Positions 24,647 through 33,938 are shown, counted from the first letter of the stretch. The stretch: 64,000 nucleotides of DNA from Mycobacterium sp. ITM-2016-00316 (GCF_002968335.2 NZ_CP134398.1:4836001-4900000), one strand, 5' to 3'. A program made the numbers and translations. Notes: generated from the sequence alone by a model not told the origin.

Positions 24647-25282
24647 CTATTTTGATAGCAACGCCTTTGACGACCTCGGCTGTCGCGACTGCAGACAGTC
24701 GAGCATGGCGTCCAGCGCGACCTGCAGCGGCCCCGCATCACGATTGAGCCGAGCGAGCACAAGACCACCAATGGCAGTAGCCAATGTCATGGTCGCAAGG
24801 GCGTCTGGATCCGCTTCCAGCGCAAGGTCATTGTTGGCGTGCATCGTCTGGTAGCCAGCGCGAATGCCGTCCTCACATCGGCGAAGTACCCGCGCGATCT
24901 GGGTGATCGTATCGACGTCGAGATCCACCAACCCGGTGCCCAGTGTGACGATGGGACAATCACCCGCCAATTGCGAGTCGCGTTGCCGCTCGACAAGGCG
25001 TTGACCCCACGACCGCACGTCGTCCGCCGACTCGAAACTGCCCAGCATCGCCTCGGCACCCAGCGACTGGGAATCCTGGTGGTCGACGACGGCGGCGATT
25101 AAAGCTCGCTTGTCGGCAAAATAGTGGTAGATCTGAGAGCTGCTCACGTTCGCCTCATTGCGAACGTCCTCAAGCGTCACGCGGGTCACGCCCCGCCGGC
25201 CGATCAGACAATCAGCGGCTTCCAGGATTCGTTGCCGGGTGCGTTCGCCCTTCGCGGTGTGCCTCAACGGCTTTCTAGACAT
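24647..25282 (-). CDS. TetR-family transcriptional regulator
   Basis: 211 residues with an N-terminal HTH (RTRQRILEAADCLIGRRGVT, then VSSSQIYHYFADKRALIAAV) and a TetR_C-type helical domain (DCPIVTLGTGLVDLD is the cap of this subgroup). ATG 25282 has AGGAGG upstream; a longer frame runs to 25492 through the operator and is not credible. It probably represses itself, the SDR gene and the divergent hydrolase through the 32-bp palindrome at 25374-25405. Confidence 0.9.
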   Translation of the reverse strand: MSRKPLRHTAKGERTRQRILEAADCLIGRRGVTRVTLEDVRNEANVSSSQIYHYFADKRALIAAVVDHQDSQSLGAEAMLGSFESADDVRSWGQRLVERQRDSQLAGDCPIVTLGTGLVDLDVDTITQIARVLRRCEDGIRAGYQTMHANNDLALEADPDALATMTLATAIGGLVLARLNRDAGPLQVALDAMLDCLQSRQPRSSKALLSK

Positions 25283-25373
25283 GGCGCCCTCCTGCGCAAC
25301 CGGTCCCGCAGGTGCGGCCGCAGAGAGTAACGGCTGGTGCGCTTCGGGTTCCGACGGTCTTGACACTCGATTA

Positions 25374-25405
25374 CGTACGTTGTACTTATATAAGTACAAC
25401 GTACG
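25374..25405. promoter_or_regulatory. Perfect 32-bp palindromic operator
   Basis: Each half reads CGTACGTTGTACTTAT toward the centre, with no mismatch over 32 bp. It lies between the divergent TetR gene (start 25282) and the hydrolase gene (start 25452). The size and perfect dyad suggest two TetR dimers bound side by side. It is AT-rich against a GC-rich background, and the hydrolase promoter must lie at or near it. Confidence 0.8.
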
Positions 25406-25451
25406 CCAATGGCACCGTCGGCACACAACGAAACTCGCAAGGAAAAGAGAC

Positions 25452-26346
25452 ATGACAACGACGATCGATGCGACTTTCGTTTCGGACGGCACCAGGTGCG
25501 CAGCATGGCTGACCTATCCCGATGGGCCGGGCCCGCACCCTGGGGTCGTCCTGATCCACGGCCTCGGCGCGACCCATCAAATGATGTTGCAGCAGTATGA
25601 ACAGGCCTTCAGCGCGGCGGGAGTCGCCACGCTGGCGTTCGACTACCGCACCACGGGGGCCTCCGCGGGCAGCCCTCGCCAGCGGCTGTCCATGCGGCGC
25701 CAACACGCCGACACGCAGGCCGCCTACGATTTCCTCAAGTCCGACTCGCACATCGACGCCCGGCGAGTGGGTCTATGGGGCACCAGCTTGGGCGCGATGC
25801 ACGCGCTGCGCCTATCCAGCGAACGCCGTGACGTCGCCGCAGTCGTGGTTCAGTGCCCGATCGTGTACGGCCCGGGCGCCGCACTGCACTCTGGACTCGG
25901 ACCCGTGTTCAGGATGACGCCGTCGATCATCGAAGACCTGGTTCGCGTCGCCACCGGATCGCCGCGCAAGTACATTCCCATCGTTGGGGCCCCGGGGCAC
26001 ACAGCGGTGGTCACAGCGCCAGGTGCACTCCAAGGCTGGAACTCGACGGCGCCCCAGGACTCTCCGTTCGACAACCGGATTGCGGCGGCCAATGCCCTGG
26101 GCCTCGCAGTGATCAGCGCGAAGCGCAGAGCATCGAAAATCCAGGCTCCGCTGATGATCTGCGTATCTTCCAATGAGAAACTTGATGGATACCAAGCACG
26201 TGTACGACGTCGCCGGCGCCGCTCCGCGGGCGACCGTCCGTTCTTACGACGGTGACCACTTCGCGATCTACCATCCCCCGCTCGTGCGCACGTTGGTGGC
26301 CGACCAAACGGCGTTCTTACGCAAGGAACTCCATGTCGAATCGTGA
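25452..26346 (+). pseudogene. Alpha/beta hydrolase (acetyl xylan esterase-like), frameshifted near 26,179
   Basis: The frame from ATG 25452 encodes an alpha/beta hydrolase: oxyanion-loop HGLG, nucleophile in GLWGTSLGAMHALRL, acid segment MICVSSNEK. It then turns into an Arg-rich tail (VRRRRRRSAGDRPFLRR) and stops at 26255. If one A of the run at 26178-26180 is removed, the next frame continues with LMDTKHVYDVAGAAP, the catalytic-His block SYDGDHFAIYHPP and FLRKELHVES, ending at 26346 with a normal family length (~297). So the catalytic His is lost in the frame as given. Real decay or an assembly indel are both possible. Confidence 0.8.
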
Positions 26347-27007
26347 CTTGCTGAAACGCCAGGACCACTACTTTGTGGACTTCGCCCGCTCGCTGACGCC
26401 CGTGGAGTGGACGCAGCCGAGTTTGTGCTCCATGTGGACCGCACATGACGTCCTCGCTCATCTCGTCATCGGATACAGCATCTCGGTGCCTTCGCTCTGC
26501 TGGTCGATGGCGCGGCATCGGATGGACTTTGACGAGACCAATACCTCACTAGCGCAACGTCTTGCGCATCGCTGCAGCCCTCAAGAGCTCATCGACGCCT
26601 TCGAAACGCTGATCGATCACCGGCGCGGTATCGGACGCCTGTTCCCGCCCGGGCTCCTACTGGGCGACCACGTCTTGCATCATCTCGATATCGCCCTGGC
26701 GCTGCGCATGCCGACGGACGTGCCCGAGGAGATAATCGATGCCGTTCTCACCACGGAGGTTGGCCTATCCAACCCCTTCGTGCCGGCGAAGCGGAACGCG
26801 GCGGGCTTGACGCTACGCGCAACAGACACTGGTTGGACCACAACGGTGGATGGCGACGCATGCGGCACGGTTGAGGGTGGGGCAGCCCACCTGGCATCGG
26901 CGCTGGCGGGACGCCCGCATTCCCTGCCCTTTCTTTCCGGGAACGGAGTTTCCACTCTCGGCTCCAGGATCTCGGGAGGAACCGGCCACGCCCGACCCGA
27001 CGTGTAA
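26333..27007 (+). CDS. Maleylpyruvate-isomerase-type mycothiol-dependent enzyme (DinB fold)
   Basis: 224 residues. N-terminal DinB-like helix bundle with TAHDVLAHLVIGYS and, later, LLLGDHVLHHLDIALALRMP carrying the metal histidines; the C-terminal MDMPI-C part is TLRATDTGWTTTVDG. Members use mycothiol for isomerisation or detoxification. ATG 26333 has AAGGA upstream and overlaps the corrected end of the hydrolase by 14 bp, which supports the frameshift interpretation: the two genes were built as one operon. Confidence 0.85.
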   Translation: MSNRDLLKRQDHYFVDFARSLTPVEWTQPSLCSMWTAHDVLAHLVIGYSISVPSLCWSMARHRMDFDETNTSLAQRLAHRCSPQELIDAFETLIDHRRGIGRLFPPGLLLGDHVLHHLDIALALRMPTDVPEEIIDAVLTTEVGLSNPFVPAKRNAAGLTLRATDTGWTTTVDGDACGTVEGGAAHLASALAGRPHSLPFLSGNGVSTLGSRISGGTGHARPDV

Positions 27008-27076
27008 CCTGTTCTTTCACTGCACTTTCCAGCTCAGATGACACCACACGTTCTCGGCACGCGTGTCTTGGGCGGC

Positions 27077-27766
27077 TTATGAACGGTTTACCCGTCGGGT
27101 CGGTGTCCGCGCTCGATTCGTCCCAGGATGCTCCTCGACGGCGGCGAGGCCTTGCAGGAAGATCGCCAGGCCGCGTTGGAAGTCGGCGGCCGCCGTCGAT
27201 TGATCACTGGCCTTCGCCAACTTCGCGATGTGGGGATACTGATCGCGAGCGAGTTCGCCGACCCTTGTGGCACCAGCGGCGTTGGCTTCATCGTGTTCCG
27301 GCGTACCCGCGAAGAGCCCGGCGAATTCCGCTTGGGCAGAGCCCGTCACCAGCGCCAGGATCGCACGAAACGCCGCCAAGACGTCATGCTCGCTCAAGTG
27401 CGATCGGGATAGCGCGGCGATCATCTGTTCGGCCGGAGCGAAGGCCGACGCGGATACCGAGCGGCGCATCAGAATCAGAGGGATGACGTTCGGGTGCGCG
27501 CGCAACACCTCCCACAGAGCCGTTGCAGTTTCCCGAAGGTCGGCCCGCCAGTCGTCGGTGGGCTCCGGCAGCGCCAAGGATTCGACGACCGCACCGACCA
27601 CGAGATCTTCAAGGCCTTCGCGTCCACTGACATAGTTGTACAAGGTCATCGGACCCGTTTTCAGTTGGGAAGCCACCGCGCGCATGGTCAGTCCGCCCAC
27701 CCCGTCGCGCTCGACGATGTTCAGGGCACACTGACCGATCTCGTCGACAGTGAAGCGAGCCCGCAA
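27077..27766 (-). CDS. TetR-family regulator with TetR_C_1 domain
   Basis: 229 residues. The HTH (VDEIGQCALNIVERDGVGGL, then KTGPMTLYNYVSGREGLEDL) and the C-terminal domain beginning DWRADLRETATALWEVLRAH are of the tetracycline-repressor C-terminal class. It converges on the mycothiol-enzyme gene. The start at ATG 27766 is the first plausible codon. The target genes are unknown. Confidence 0.88.
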   Translation of the reverse strand: MRARFTVDEIGQCALNIVERDGVGGLTMRAVASQLKTGPMTLYNYVSGREGLEDLVVGAVVESLALPEPTDDWRADLRETATALWEVLRAHPNVIPLILMRRSVSASAFAPAEQMIAALSRSHLSEHDVLAAFRAILALVTGSAQAEFAGLFAGTPEHDEANAAGATRVGELARDQYPHIAKLAKASDQSTAAADFQRGLAIFLQGLAAVEEHPGTNRARTPTRRVNRS

Positions 27767-27843
27767 CCCGCACCAGCCTTCCGCCGCAATATCTGGGTAC
27801 TCAATGAGAGGTACAGCGTACGCGTGTCGGGCGGGCGGAACTA

Positions 27844-28422
27844 CTACCGTCGCTTCGCCACGGCCGCGGCCAGGACGGTCTCGGCGATCTGCCGGCCCAT
27901 CCCTGCACGGTCACGCCGACCGCCGCGCAGCCGCATCGCGAGTTCCCCGGTGAAGACCGTGAGGAGTGCTTCGGCCAGGCCGTGCGGGTCGGCGCACGGG
28001 AGTTGCTGCGCAAGTCGCCGCAGCGTATGGCGCAGGTGATCGGTGTCGCGGTTGATCGCTGCGGCGATCTCCGCGGAGGGGTTCGCGTATTCGGCGGCGG
28101 CACCCAGGAAGGCGCACCACCGCGCTCCATGCCGTGTGCCCGCGAAGGTGTCCAGCGCATCGAAGACCGCAAGCACCCGCTCCTCGTCGCCGTGGGCGGC
28201 GTCGATGGCGTCGTCCCACACCTGCTGCCATCGCTGCTGGCGGCGCTCCAGCGCGGCGGCGACCAGCGCTTCTTTGCTGCGAAAGCCCCGGTACAGGGTG
28301 GCCGCCGATACCCCCGCACGCGCGAGCACCGCATCCACCGAGGTGGCTTCGATGCCCGCGGTGAACATCAGGTCATCGACCGCGTCGAGCAATTTGTCCT
28401 CCGAGCCCTTGCGCATCGGCAT
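27844..28422 (-). CDS. TetR-family regulator, divergent from MFS pump
   Basis: 192 residues with HTH SEDKLLDAVDDLMFTAGIEA and VSAATLYRGFRSKEALVAAA and a TetR C-domain. ATG 28422 or 28416 are both possible starts. The long frame extending to 29337 is only an antisense shadow of the MFS gene. A short palindrome (28450-28461) lies in the 60-bp gap to the MFS start, so this protein most likely represses the pump and itself. Confidence 0.87.
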   Translation of the reverse strand: MPMRKGSEDKLLDAVDDLMFTAGIEATSVDAVLARAGVSAATLYRGFRSKEALVAAALERRQQRWQQVWDDAIDAAHGDEERVLAVFDALDTFAGTRHGARWCAFLGAAAEYANPSAEIAAAINRDTDHLRHTLRRLAQQLPCADPHGLAEALLTVFTGELAMRLRGGRRDRAGMGRQIAETVLAAAVAKRR

Positions 28423-28449
28423 GTCCGACACTCTAAACTCGAAAAAGTG

Positions 28450-28461
28450 AAACGATCGTTT
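28450..28461. promoter_or_regulatory. Palindrome AAACGATCGTTT, likely TetR operator
   Basis: A perfect 12-bp dyad in the 60-bp gap between the divergent TetR and MFS genes, flanked by further near-symmetric A/T tracts. The position fits an operator controlling both genes. Confidence 0.55.
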
Positions 28462-28482
28462 TCGTTTGGATCCGGGCGGGCA

Positions 28483-29631
28483 ATGTCCGTCGTGGTGCTC
28501 GGAACATGCTTCATCGCCGCCACCTACGGCCTGGTGCGACTGGCGTATGGCTTGTTTCTTCCCGACATTCAGCGTGATCTCGACCTGAGCGCGGCGGGGG
28601 CGGGTTACATCTCCTCGGGTTCGTCGCTCGTCTATTGCCTGGCCGCCGCGGCCGGCTTCGGCCTCGGCGACCGATCGCCACGCGCCCTGATTGTGGCCGC
28701 GGCCGTCACCGCCTGTGGCGGTGCGTGGGCCATGGCCGCCGCCGGTACCGTCACGGTGTTCGGTGTCGCCGCCGTATTCAGTTCGGCCGGTGCGGGTTTC
28801 GCCTCCCCAGCGCTGGTGACGATCGTGCACCGCAATGTCGAGTCTCGGCACGCCGACGGTGCGCAGTCGGTGGTCAACGCCGGCACCGGGCCGGGCCTGA
28901 TCGGTGCCGCGGGTTTGGCAGTGCTGGTCGCCTCCGAATGGAGGGTCGCCTGGACGGTGACCGGATTCGTGACTGCCGGCCTCGCCGCAGCAGTACTGGC
29001 CGCCGACCGACGCCCCCGCACCCGACCAACTGCGCCGCCACGGACAGCGGGCACGGTGTCGGGTCGGTGGCTGGCCGACCACCGGCGCGTCATCATCGCG
29101 GCAACGCTCATGGGAGCGGGCTCCGGCGCGGTGTGGACCTATGGCCGCAGCCATCTCGTCGACGCAGGAACGATGTCCGAGAGCGGCACGGTGGGCGCCT
29201 GGATCACGCTGGGCATCGGTGCCACCGCAGTGATTCTCACCGCCCATCGGATGGCCAAGCTGCCCGCCACCGCGGCCTGGATGCTGACCTGCACGGTGAT
29301 GACCGTCGCGTTGATACTGCTGGCCTTCGGGCCCCATCTCCCGCTGGTGGCACTGTCGGCCTACCTCATGTTCGGCTGGGGATTCACGGCCGCGACGTCA
29401 TCGCTGATCGCATGGACGTCGGCCATCGACCCCGCCCATTCTGCGGCGGGCACCGCAATACTGTTCTTGGCGCTGACATTCGGGCAGGCAATCGGCGCGA
29501 CAGCACTCGGGCTCATCATCACCGGCGCGAACTTCACCACCGCCTTCGTTGCGGCATCGCTGATGTCGGCGATGGCGATCGGCATCGCCGCACGGGACCG
29601 AGCGCGGGCGCCTCACGGCCCGACGGGATAG
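28483..29631 (+). CDS. MFS transporter (YbfB/YjiJ-like)
   Basis: 382 residues with about twelve membrane helices. The first helix TCFIAATYGLVRLAYGLFLP is characteristic of the YbfB/YjiJ branch of sugar/drug MFS proteins. ATG 28483 follows GGGCGGG and leaves the operator upstream; GTG 28447 would place the operator inside the gene. It overlaps the end of the convergent AhpD-like gene by 19 bp. Substrate unknown; the TetR partner suggests export of an inducer. Confidence 0.85.
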   Translation: MSVVVLGTCFIAATYGLVRLAYGLFLPDIQRDLDLSAAGAGYISSGSSLVYCLAAAAGFGLGDRSPRALIVAAAVTACGGAWAMAAAGTVTVFGVAAVFSSAGAGFASPALVTIVHRNVESRHADGAQSVVNAGTGPGLIGAAGLAVLVASEWRVAWTVTGFVTAGLAAAVLAADRRPRTRPTAPPRTAGTVSGRWLADHRRVIIAATLMGAGSGAVWTYGRSHLVDAGTMSESGTVGAWITLGIGATAVILTAHRMAKLPATAAWMLTCTVMTVALILLAFGPHLPLVALSAYLMFGWGFTAATSSLIAWTSAIDPAHSAAGTAILFLALTFGQAIGATALGLIITGANFTTAFVAASLMSAMAIGIAARDRARAPHGPTG

Positions 29632-30065
29632 TGGCTGGCGATGGCGATGCGATTCCAGCCGTTCATCTCGACGGCCAGCCAGGCGACGGCGGCGATCTGC
29701 TGTGTGGACAACGCCGCCTCGATATCGACACTCGGCGCGGCGGCGGTGTGCTCGTCGGCGATCCGAGTGAGCCGTTCGGCCAGGGTGAGCGCGGCCCGCT
29801 CCTGCTCGTCGAAGTACTGCGATTCCCACCAGGCCGGCAGCACCGCGAGTCGGTCGGCGGACTCTCCTGCGGCAACGGCATCGCGCGTATGCATCCGCAG
29901 ACAGAAGGCGCAGCCGTTGATCTGCGATACCCGCAGCTTGACCAGTTCGACCAACAGCGCGGACAACCCCGCCGCCTCCGTCGCCTCCTTCACCTGGGCG
30001 TCGAACGCCGCGAAGGCCTCGTACGGGCCGGAGAACTGCTTACTGATGTTGACCTTCGGGAGCAT
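29613..30065 (-). CDS. AhpD-like carboxymuconolactone decarboxylase family protein
   Basis: 150 residues, all helical, with the redox CxxC plus His in NGCAFCLRMHTRDA, the hallmark of AhpD-like alkylhydroperoxidases. C-terminal AVAWLAVEMNGWNRIAIASH is typical. It likely reduces organic peroxides or functions as a thiol oxidoreductase in the cytoplasm. AAAAGGAAA precedes ATG 30065; in-frame codons upstream lack a ribosome site. Confidence 0.88.
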   Translation of the reverse strand: MLPKVNISKQFSGPYEAFAAFDAQVKEATEAAGLSALLVELVKLRVSQINGCAFCLRMHTRDAVAAGESADRLAVLPAWWESQYFDEQERAALTLAERLTRIADEHTAAAPSVDIEAALSTQQIAAVAWLAVEMNGWNRIAIASHYPVGP

Positions 30066-30267
30066 GGTTTTCCTTTTCTCGGCGGGGCATTCACACATAT
30101 GACTCGACGGCGCGCCGGTTTGTGACAACATCGGCCGCTGCGCGACATAACCGTCGGTACGCCGCCGTCCAAGATCAGGTCTCTGGGTAAGGTCTTAGGC
30201 GTTGACGTCAATACCCATACACAGCGCGACCGGGGTGAACGCCCCAGGTGGAGGACTTGATCGTTCC

Positions 30268-31482
30268 ATGCGCGCGCCGCAGAACCCGCTCCCCTCACCT
30301 GGCCCGATCGTAGCCACGGCGGCAGGTGGACGGCGGCTGTCGCTGCTCCTGGTCGAGGATGACCGAGCGGACGCATTGCTGGTCGAGGAACTCATCGCCG
30401 ACGCGGCCGGTGAGTTCGACTTCGTCTGGTCCCAGACGGTCTCCGAGGCCGCCCACCGCCTCACCGAACAGCGCCCGGACTGCATCCTGCTCGATCTGAA
30501 CCTGCCCGATTCCACCGGCATGGATGCCGTGCACCGGCTCGGTGGCCTCGACAACACCATCCCGATCATCGTGTTAACCGGATACAACGATGAGCCCTTC
30601 GGGGTGTCCGCGGTGTCCTCGGGAGCACAGGATTACCTGGTCAAGGGCCGGGTGGAGCCCGACACCCTGCGCCGCGCCGTGCTGTACGCCATCGAACGCA
30701 AGCGCGCCGAGCTCGCCACCGTCGACCTGCATTCCACCCGCATACGGGCGTTGGAGAATGCCCGGCTGGAACGCGGTCTGCTGCCCTCACCGGTGCTGCT
30801 GGACGCGCCGGGTGTCCATATCGTCACGCGCTCGCGCCCCAGCCGTCAGGACGCCCTGCTCGGCGGGGACTTCTTCGATGTCGTGCAGACCGACAACCGC
30901 ACCGTGCACGTCATGATCGGCGATGTTGCCGGGCACGGTCCCGACGAGGCGGCCCTCGGCGTGGCCCTGCGCATCGGATGGCGGGCGCTGACCTTCGCCG
31001 GCCTGCGCGGCAACGAACGGATGCGTGAACTCGACCGGATCCTGACCACCGAACGGACGAGCTCCGGCACCTTTGCGACCCTGCTCAGCTTGGCCATCGA
31101 ACCCGACACCGGCCACTTCACCGCGGTGCGCGCCGGCCACCCCGGCATGCTCCTGCAGGGCGGCGGCACAGTGGGCTGGCTGGAGCCCCGCCCGGGCGCC
31201 GCACTGGGTCTGGGCGCCCGAGAGTGGCCGGTCGAACATTACGAACTCCCCCCGGAGCACGGACTGTTGCTGCTCACCGACGGGCTGTTCGAGGGTCACT
31301 CGGGTCGCGGCGACGAGCGGCTCGGCGAAGAAGGGCTGCTCACCATGGCCCGCTCGCTGGCCCGGTTGCCCGGCGCCGATTTCGTCGAAGCGCTCATCGA
31401 GGCCGCCGAGTCGCGGGCGCAGTTGCACGGCGGGCTCACCGATGACATCGCGGTGATCAGAGTGGAACGATCCTGGCCATGA
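30268..31482 (+). CDS. Response-regulator-linked PP2C (SpoIIE/RsbU-type) phosphatase
   Basis: About 404 residues. Receiver domain first (LSLLLVEDDRADALLVEELI; phospho-Asp in CILLDLNLPDSTGMD; IIVLTGYND; YLVKGR), then a PP2C/SpoIIE domain (LGGDFFDVVQTDN, GDVAGHGPDEAALGVALR, GHPGMLLQ, GLTDDIAVI) with the metal-binding aspartates. It should dephosphorylate a STAS anti-anti-sigma protein when its receiver is phosphorylated. The start is uncertain (TTG 30202, GTG 30235, ATG 30268); none alters the domains. Four-base overlap with the kinase gene. Confidence 0.9.
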   Translation: MRAPQNPLPSPGPIVATAAGGRRLSLLLVEDDRADALLVEELIADAAGEFDFVWSQTVSEAAHRLTEQRPDCILLDLNLPDSTGMDAVHRLGGLDNTIPIIVLTGYNDEPFGVSAVSSGAQDYLVKGRVEPDTLRRAVLYAIERKRAELATVDLHSTRIRALENARLERGLLPSPVLLDAPGVHIVTRSRPSRQDALLGGDFFDVVQTDNRTVHVMIGDVAGHGPDEAALGVALRIGWRALTFAGLRGNERMRELDRILTTERTSSGTFATLLSLAIEPDTGHFTAVRAGHPGMLLQGGGTVGWLEPRPGAALGLGAREWPVEHYELPPEHGLLLLTDGLFEGHSGRGDERLGEEGLLTMARSLARLPGADFVEALIEAAESRAQLHGGLTDDIAVIRVERSWP

Positions 31483-33047
31483 GACTCACCGTGCAGGGCT
31501 GGCAGAACCTGGTGCTCGCCGTCATCGGAACAGCCGTGCTGGCATGCTCGATAGCGGCCACCGTCCTGGTGGGCCAGGCGGACAAGGTGTCCAATCAGCT
31601 GCGCGACGGTATCCAGCCGGCCCGGATCGCGGCCTACCAACTGCAGGCGGCGCTGCGTGATCAGGAGACCGCGGTCCGCGGCTACCTGATCACCGGCGAC
31701 CCCCGGTTCCTGGATCCGTACAACGACGGTCGCAGCGCCGAAGCCGATGCCGCCGAACAGATCCGGCAGAACCTGGCGGGCAACGAGGAGCTCCTCGTCG
31801 ACCTCGACAACACCGAGGCGGCCGCCGACACCTGGCGCGCCGAGTACGCGGATCCGCTGATCTCAACCGTCACGCCGGCACAGCCGGTGGCGGATGCGAG
31901 CATCGATGAGGGCAAGGTGCTCTTCGACCGGCTGCGAGCGCTGTTCACGATCCAGAACGATCACCTCAGCGAGGCCCGGGCGACCGGCCTGGCGCATCTC
32001 GACGAAATCCGCAGCTGGCGCGACGCGGTGATGATCGCGATGATCCTGACGTTCGTCACCACCGCGGTACTGCTGGCAGTGGTGATGCGCAACGCCGTCA
32101 CCCGCCCGCTGTCCGCGCTGGCCGCGGCCTGCCGGCGGATCACCGAGGGCAACTTCGGTGAACGCATCATCCCGCGCGGCCCCCGCGACATCCGGGCCAT
32201 CAGCGCCGACGTCGAGGACATGCGCCAGCGCATCGTGGACGAACTCAAGATCTCTCGCGCCGCGCGCGAGGCCCTCGATGAGCAGGCCGACGAATTGCGC
32301 CGCTCCAACGCCGAACTCGAACAGTTCGCCTACGTCGCCTCGCACGATCTGCAGGAACCGCTGCGCAAGGTCGCGTCGTTCTGCCAGCTGTTGGAAAGAC
32401 GGTACGGCGACAAGCTCGACGACCGCGGTATCGAGTACATCGGCTTCGCCGTGGACGGCGCCAAGCGGATGCAGGTGCTGATCAACGACCTGCTCACCTT
32501 CTCCCGCGTGGGCCGGCTCAACGCGACGAACACCGAGGTGGACCTCAACTCGGTGGTTGCCGCGGCACTGAGCAATCTGACCACCACCATCGACGAGACC
32601 GGCGCGCAGATCGCGCTGCCCGACGCACCGCTGCCCACCATCGACGGCGACCCCACCCTGCTGACGATGGTGTGGCAGAACCTGATCGGCAACGCGGTGA
32701 AGTTCCACCGCGAGGGGACGGCGCCGCGGATCGTGATCGAGTGCGAGGAGGGCACCGGCGAGCACGCCGAGAAGTTCCTGTTCACCGTCACCGACAACGG
32801 GATCGGCATCGCCGAGGAGTTCGTCGACAAGGTCTTCGTCATCTTCCAGCGGCTGCACGGCCGCGATGCCTACACCGGTACCGGGATCGGCCTGGCGTTG
32901 TGCAAGAAGATCGTCGAGCACCACGGCGGGACGATCTGGATCGACACCTCCTACACCGACGGGACGCGGTTCACGTTCACGCTGCCCATCACCCCGACCA
33001 CCGCGCCCGATCTGGCGCCGCAACCTCAGCTGGAAGGAACCCCGTGA
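31479..33047 (+). CDS. CHASE3-HAMP sensor histidine kinase
   Basis: 522 residues: membrane helix at ~10-30, extracytoplasmic CHASE3 domain (LRDQETAVRGYLITGDPRFL), second helix ~185-205, HAMP, a coiled coil, then the phytochrome-like DHp block with the phospho-His in YVASHDLQEPLRKVASFCQL, and HATPase motifs (NLIGNAVKFH, TDNGIGI, GTGIGLALCKKIVEHHGG). It is translationally coupled to the phosphatase upstream and the response regulator downstream (ATGA and GTGA overlaps), so all three form one phosphorelay. The signal is unknown. Confidence 0.93.
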   Translation: MRLTVQGWQNLVLAVIGTAVLACSIAATVLVGQADKVSNQLRDGIQPARIAAYQLQAALRDQETAVRGYLITGDPRFLDPYNDGRSAEADAAEQIRQNLAGNEELLVDLDNTEAAADTWRAEYADPLISTVTPAQPVADASIDEGKVLFDRLRALFTIQNDHLSEARATGLAHLDEIRSWRDAVMIAMILTFVTTAVLLAVVMRNAVTRPLSALAAACRRITEGNFGERIIPRGPRDIRAISADVEDMRQRIVDELKISRAAREALDEQADELRRSNAELEQFAYVASHDLQEPLRKVASFCQLLERRYGDKLDDRGIEYIGFAVDGAKRMQVLINDLLTFSRVGRLNATNTEVDLNSVVAAALSNLTTTIDETGAQIALPDAPLPTIDGDPTLLTMVWQNLIGNAVKFHREGTAPRIVIECEEGTGEHAEKFLFTVTDNGIGIAEEFVDKVFVIFQRLHGRDAYTGTGIGLALCKKIVEHHGGTIWIDTSYTDGTRFTFTLPITPTTAPDLAPQPQLEGTP

Positions 33048-33487
33048 GCTATCCCGAGACCCGAGCCATCGACATCCTGCTCGTCGAGGACGATCCCGGT
33101 GATGAATTGATCACCCGGGAAGCGTTCGAGCACAACAAGATCAAGAACAATCTGCATGTCGCCCACGACGGCGAAGAGGGGCTCGACTTTCTGTACCGGC
33201 GGGGCAAGTTCGCCGACGCGCCACGGCCCGACCTGATCCTGCTGGACCTGAACCTGCCCAAGTACGACGGCAGGCAACTGCTGGAGCAGATCAAATCCGA
33301 CGACAACCTGAGCCTCATCCCCATCGTGGTGCTCACCACGTCGTCGGCCGAAGAGGACATCCTGCGCAGTTACAAGCTGCACGCGAACGCCTATGTGACC
33401 AAGCCGGTGGACCTCGATCAGTTCATGAGCGCGGTGCGCCAGATCGACGAGTTCTTCGTTCAGGTGGTGCGGCTGCCGCAGTTCTGA
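33044..33487 (+). CDS. Stand-alone response regulator (Rcp1-like)
   Basis: 147 residues, a single receiver domain: DILLVEDDPGDELITREAF, phospho-Asp in LILLDLNLPKYDGRQLL, VVLTTSSAEEDI, NAYVTKPVD. This is the Rcp1/CheY-like class that pairs with phytochrome-type kinases such as the one just upstream. It has no output domain, so it works through protein contacts or phosphotransfer, perhaps to the phosphatase two genes upstream. The GTG 33044 start has GGAAGG. The last 28 bp overlap the convergent RsbW-like gene. Confidence 0.92.
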   Translation: MSYPETRAIDILLVEDDPGDELITREAFEHNKIKNNLHVAHDGEEGLDFLYRRGKFADAPRPDLILLDLNLPKYDGRQLLEQIKSDDNLSLIPIVVLTTSSAEEDILRSYKLHANAYVTKPVDLDQFMSAVRQIDEFFVQVVRLPQF

Positions 33488-33906
33488 GCAATGTGGTCCC
33501 ACTGCAGGCGCACCTCGGTGCCCGCCGCAGTGGCATCGATATCGGCGCGGTCGGCGAGCGCGTGCATCAACGGGATGCCGCGCCCCCGGGCCACGTCATT
33601 GATGTCGTTGTCGTTGGCGCGCCAGTGCCCCTCGTCGGTCACCGTCACGGTCAGCACGGCGGCGGCGTCGTCATAGTCGGCATGCACATGCATCGGACCG
33701 GGTTGCGGGGCACCGACATACGCGAACTCGGCCGCGTTGGCCAGCGCCTCGTACACCGCCAGCAGCACATCGCTGGACTTCTCGGGATCCAAGAGGAAAT
33801 TCTGGCGCAGCCATGCGGCCAGCTCTTGTCGGATCTGCGCCGCGAGTTCGGGGCCGGCGATCACGCCGATCTTCGCGAAGGTTGCGGAATCGCCTTGCTC
33901 TGTCAT
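33460..33906 (-). CDS. RsbW-like anti-sigma factor / serine kinase (GHKL)
   Basis: 148 residues with a HATPase_c_2 fold: VLLAVYEALANAAEFAYVGA (N box), VTVTDEGHWRAND (G1-like), RGRGIPLMHALADRADID (G2). RsbW-type kinases bind a sigma factor or phosphorylate a STAS protein on serine. The STAS gene lies 32 bp upstream on the same strand; the PP2C phosphatase is in the opposing operon. Together they form a complete partner-switching set; the sigma factor is not in the immediate block. Confidence 0.88.
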   Translation of the reverse strand: MTEQGDSATFAKIGVIAGPELAAQIRQELAAWLRQNFLLDPEKSSDVLLAVYEALANAAEFAYVGAPQPGPMHVHADYDDAAAVLTVTVTDEGHWRANDNDINDVARGRGIPLMHALADRADIDATAAGTEVRLQWDHIAQNCGSRTT

Positions 33907-33938
33907 CTCGACCGGTGGCTACCCGTTTGCCGCTTTTT

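Noticed and set aside
28635..30125. 496-codon forward frame overlapping the MFS and AhpD-like genes
   Set aside because: Out of frame with the MFS gene and Arg-rich; no motif.
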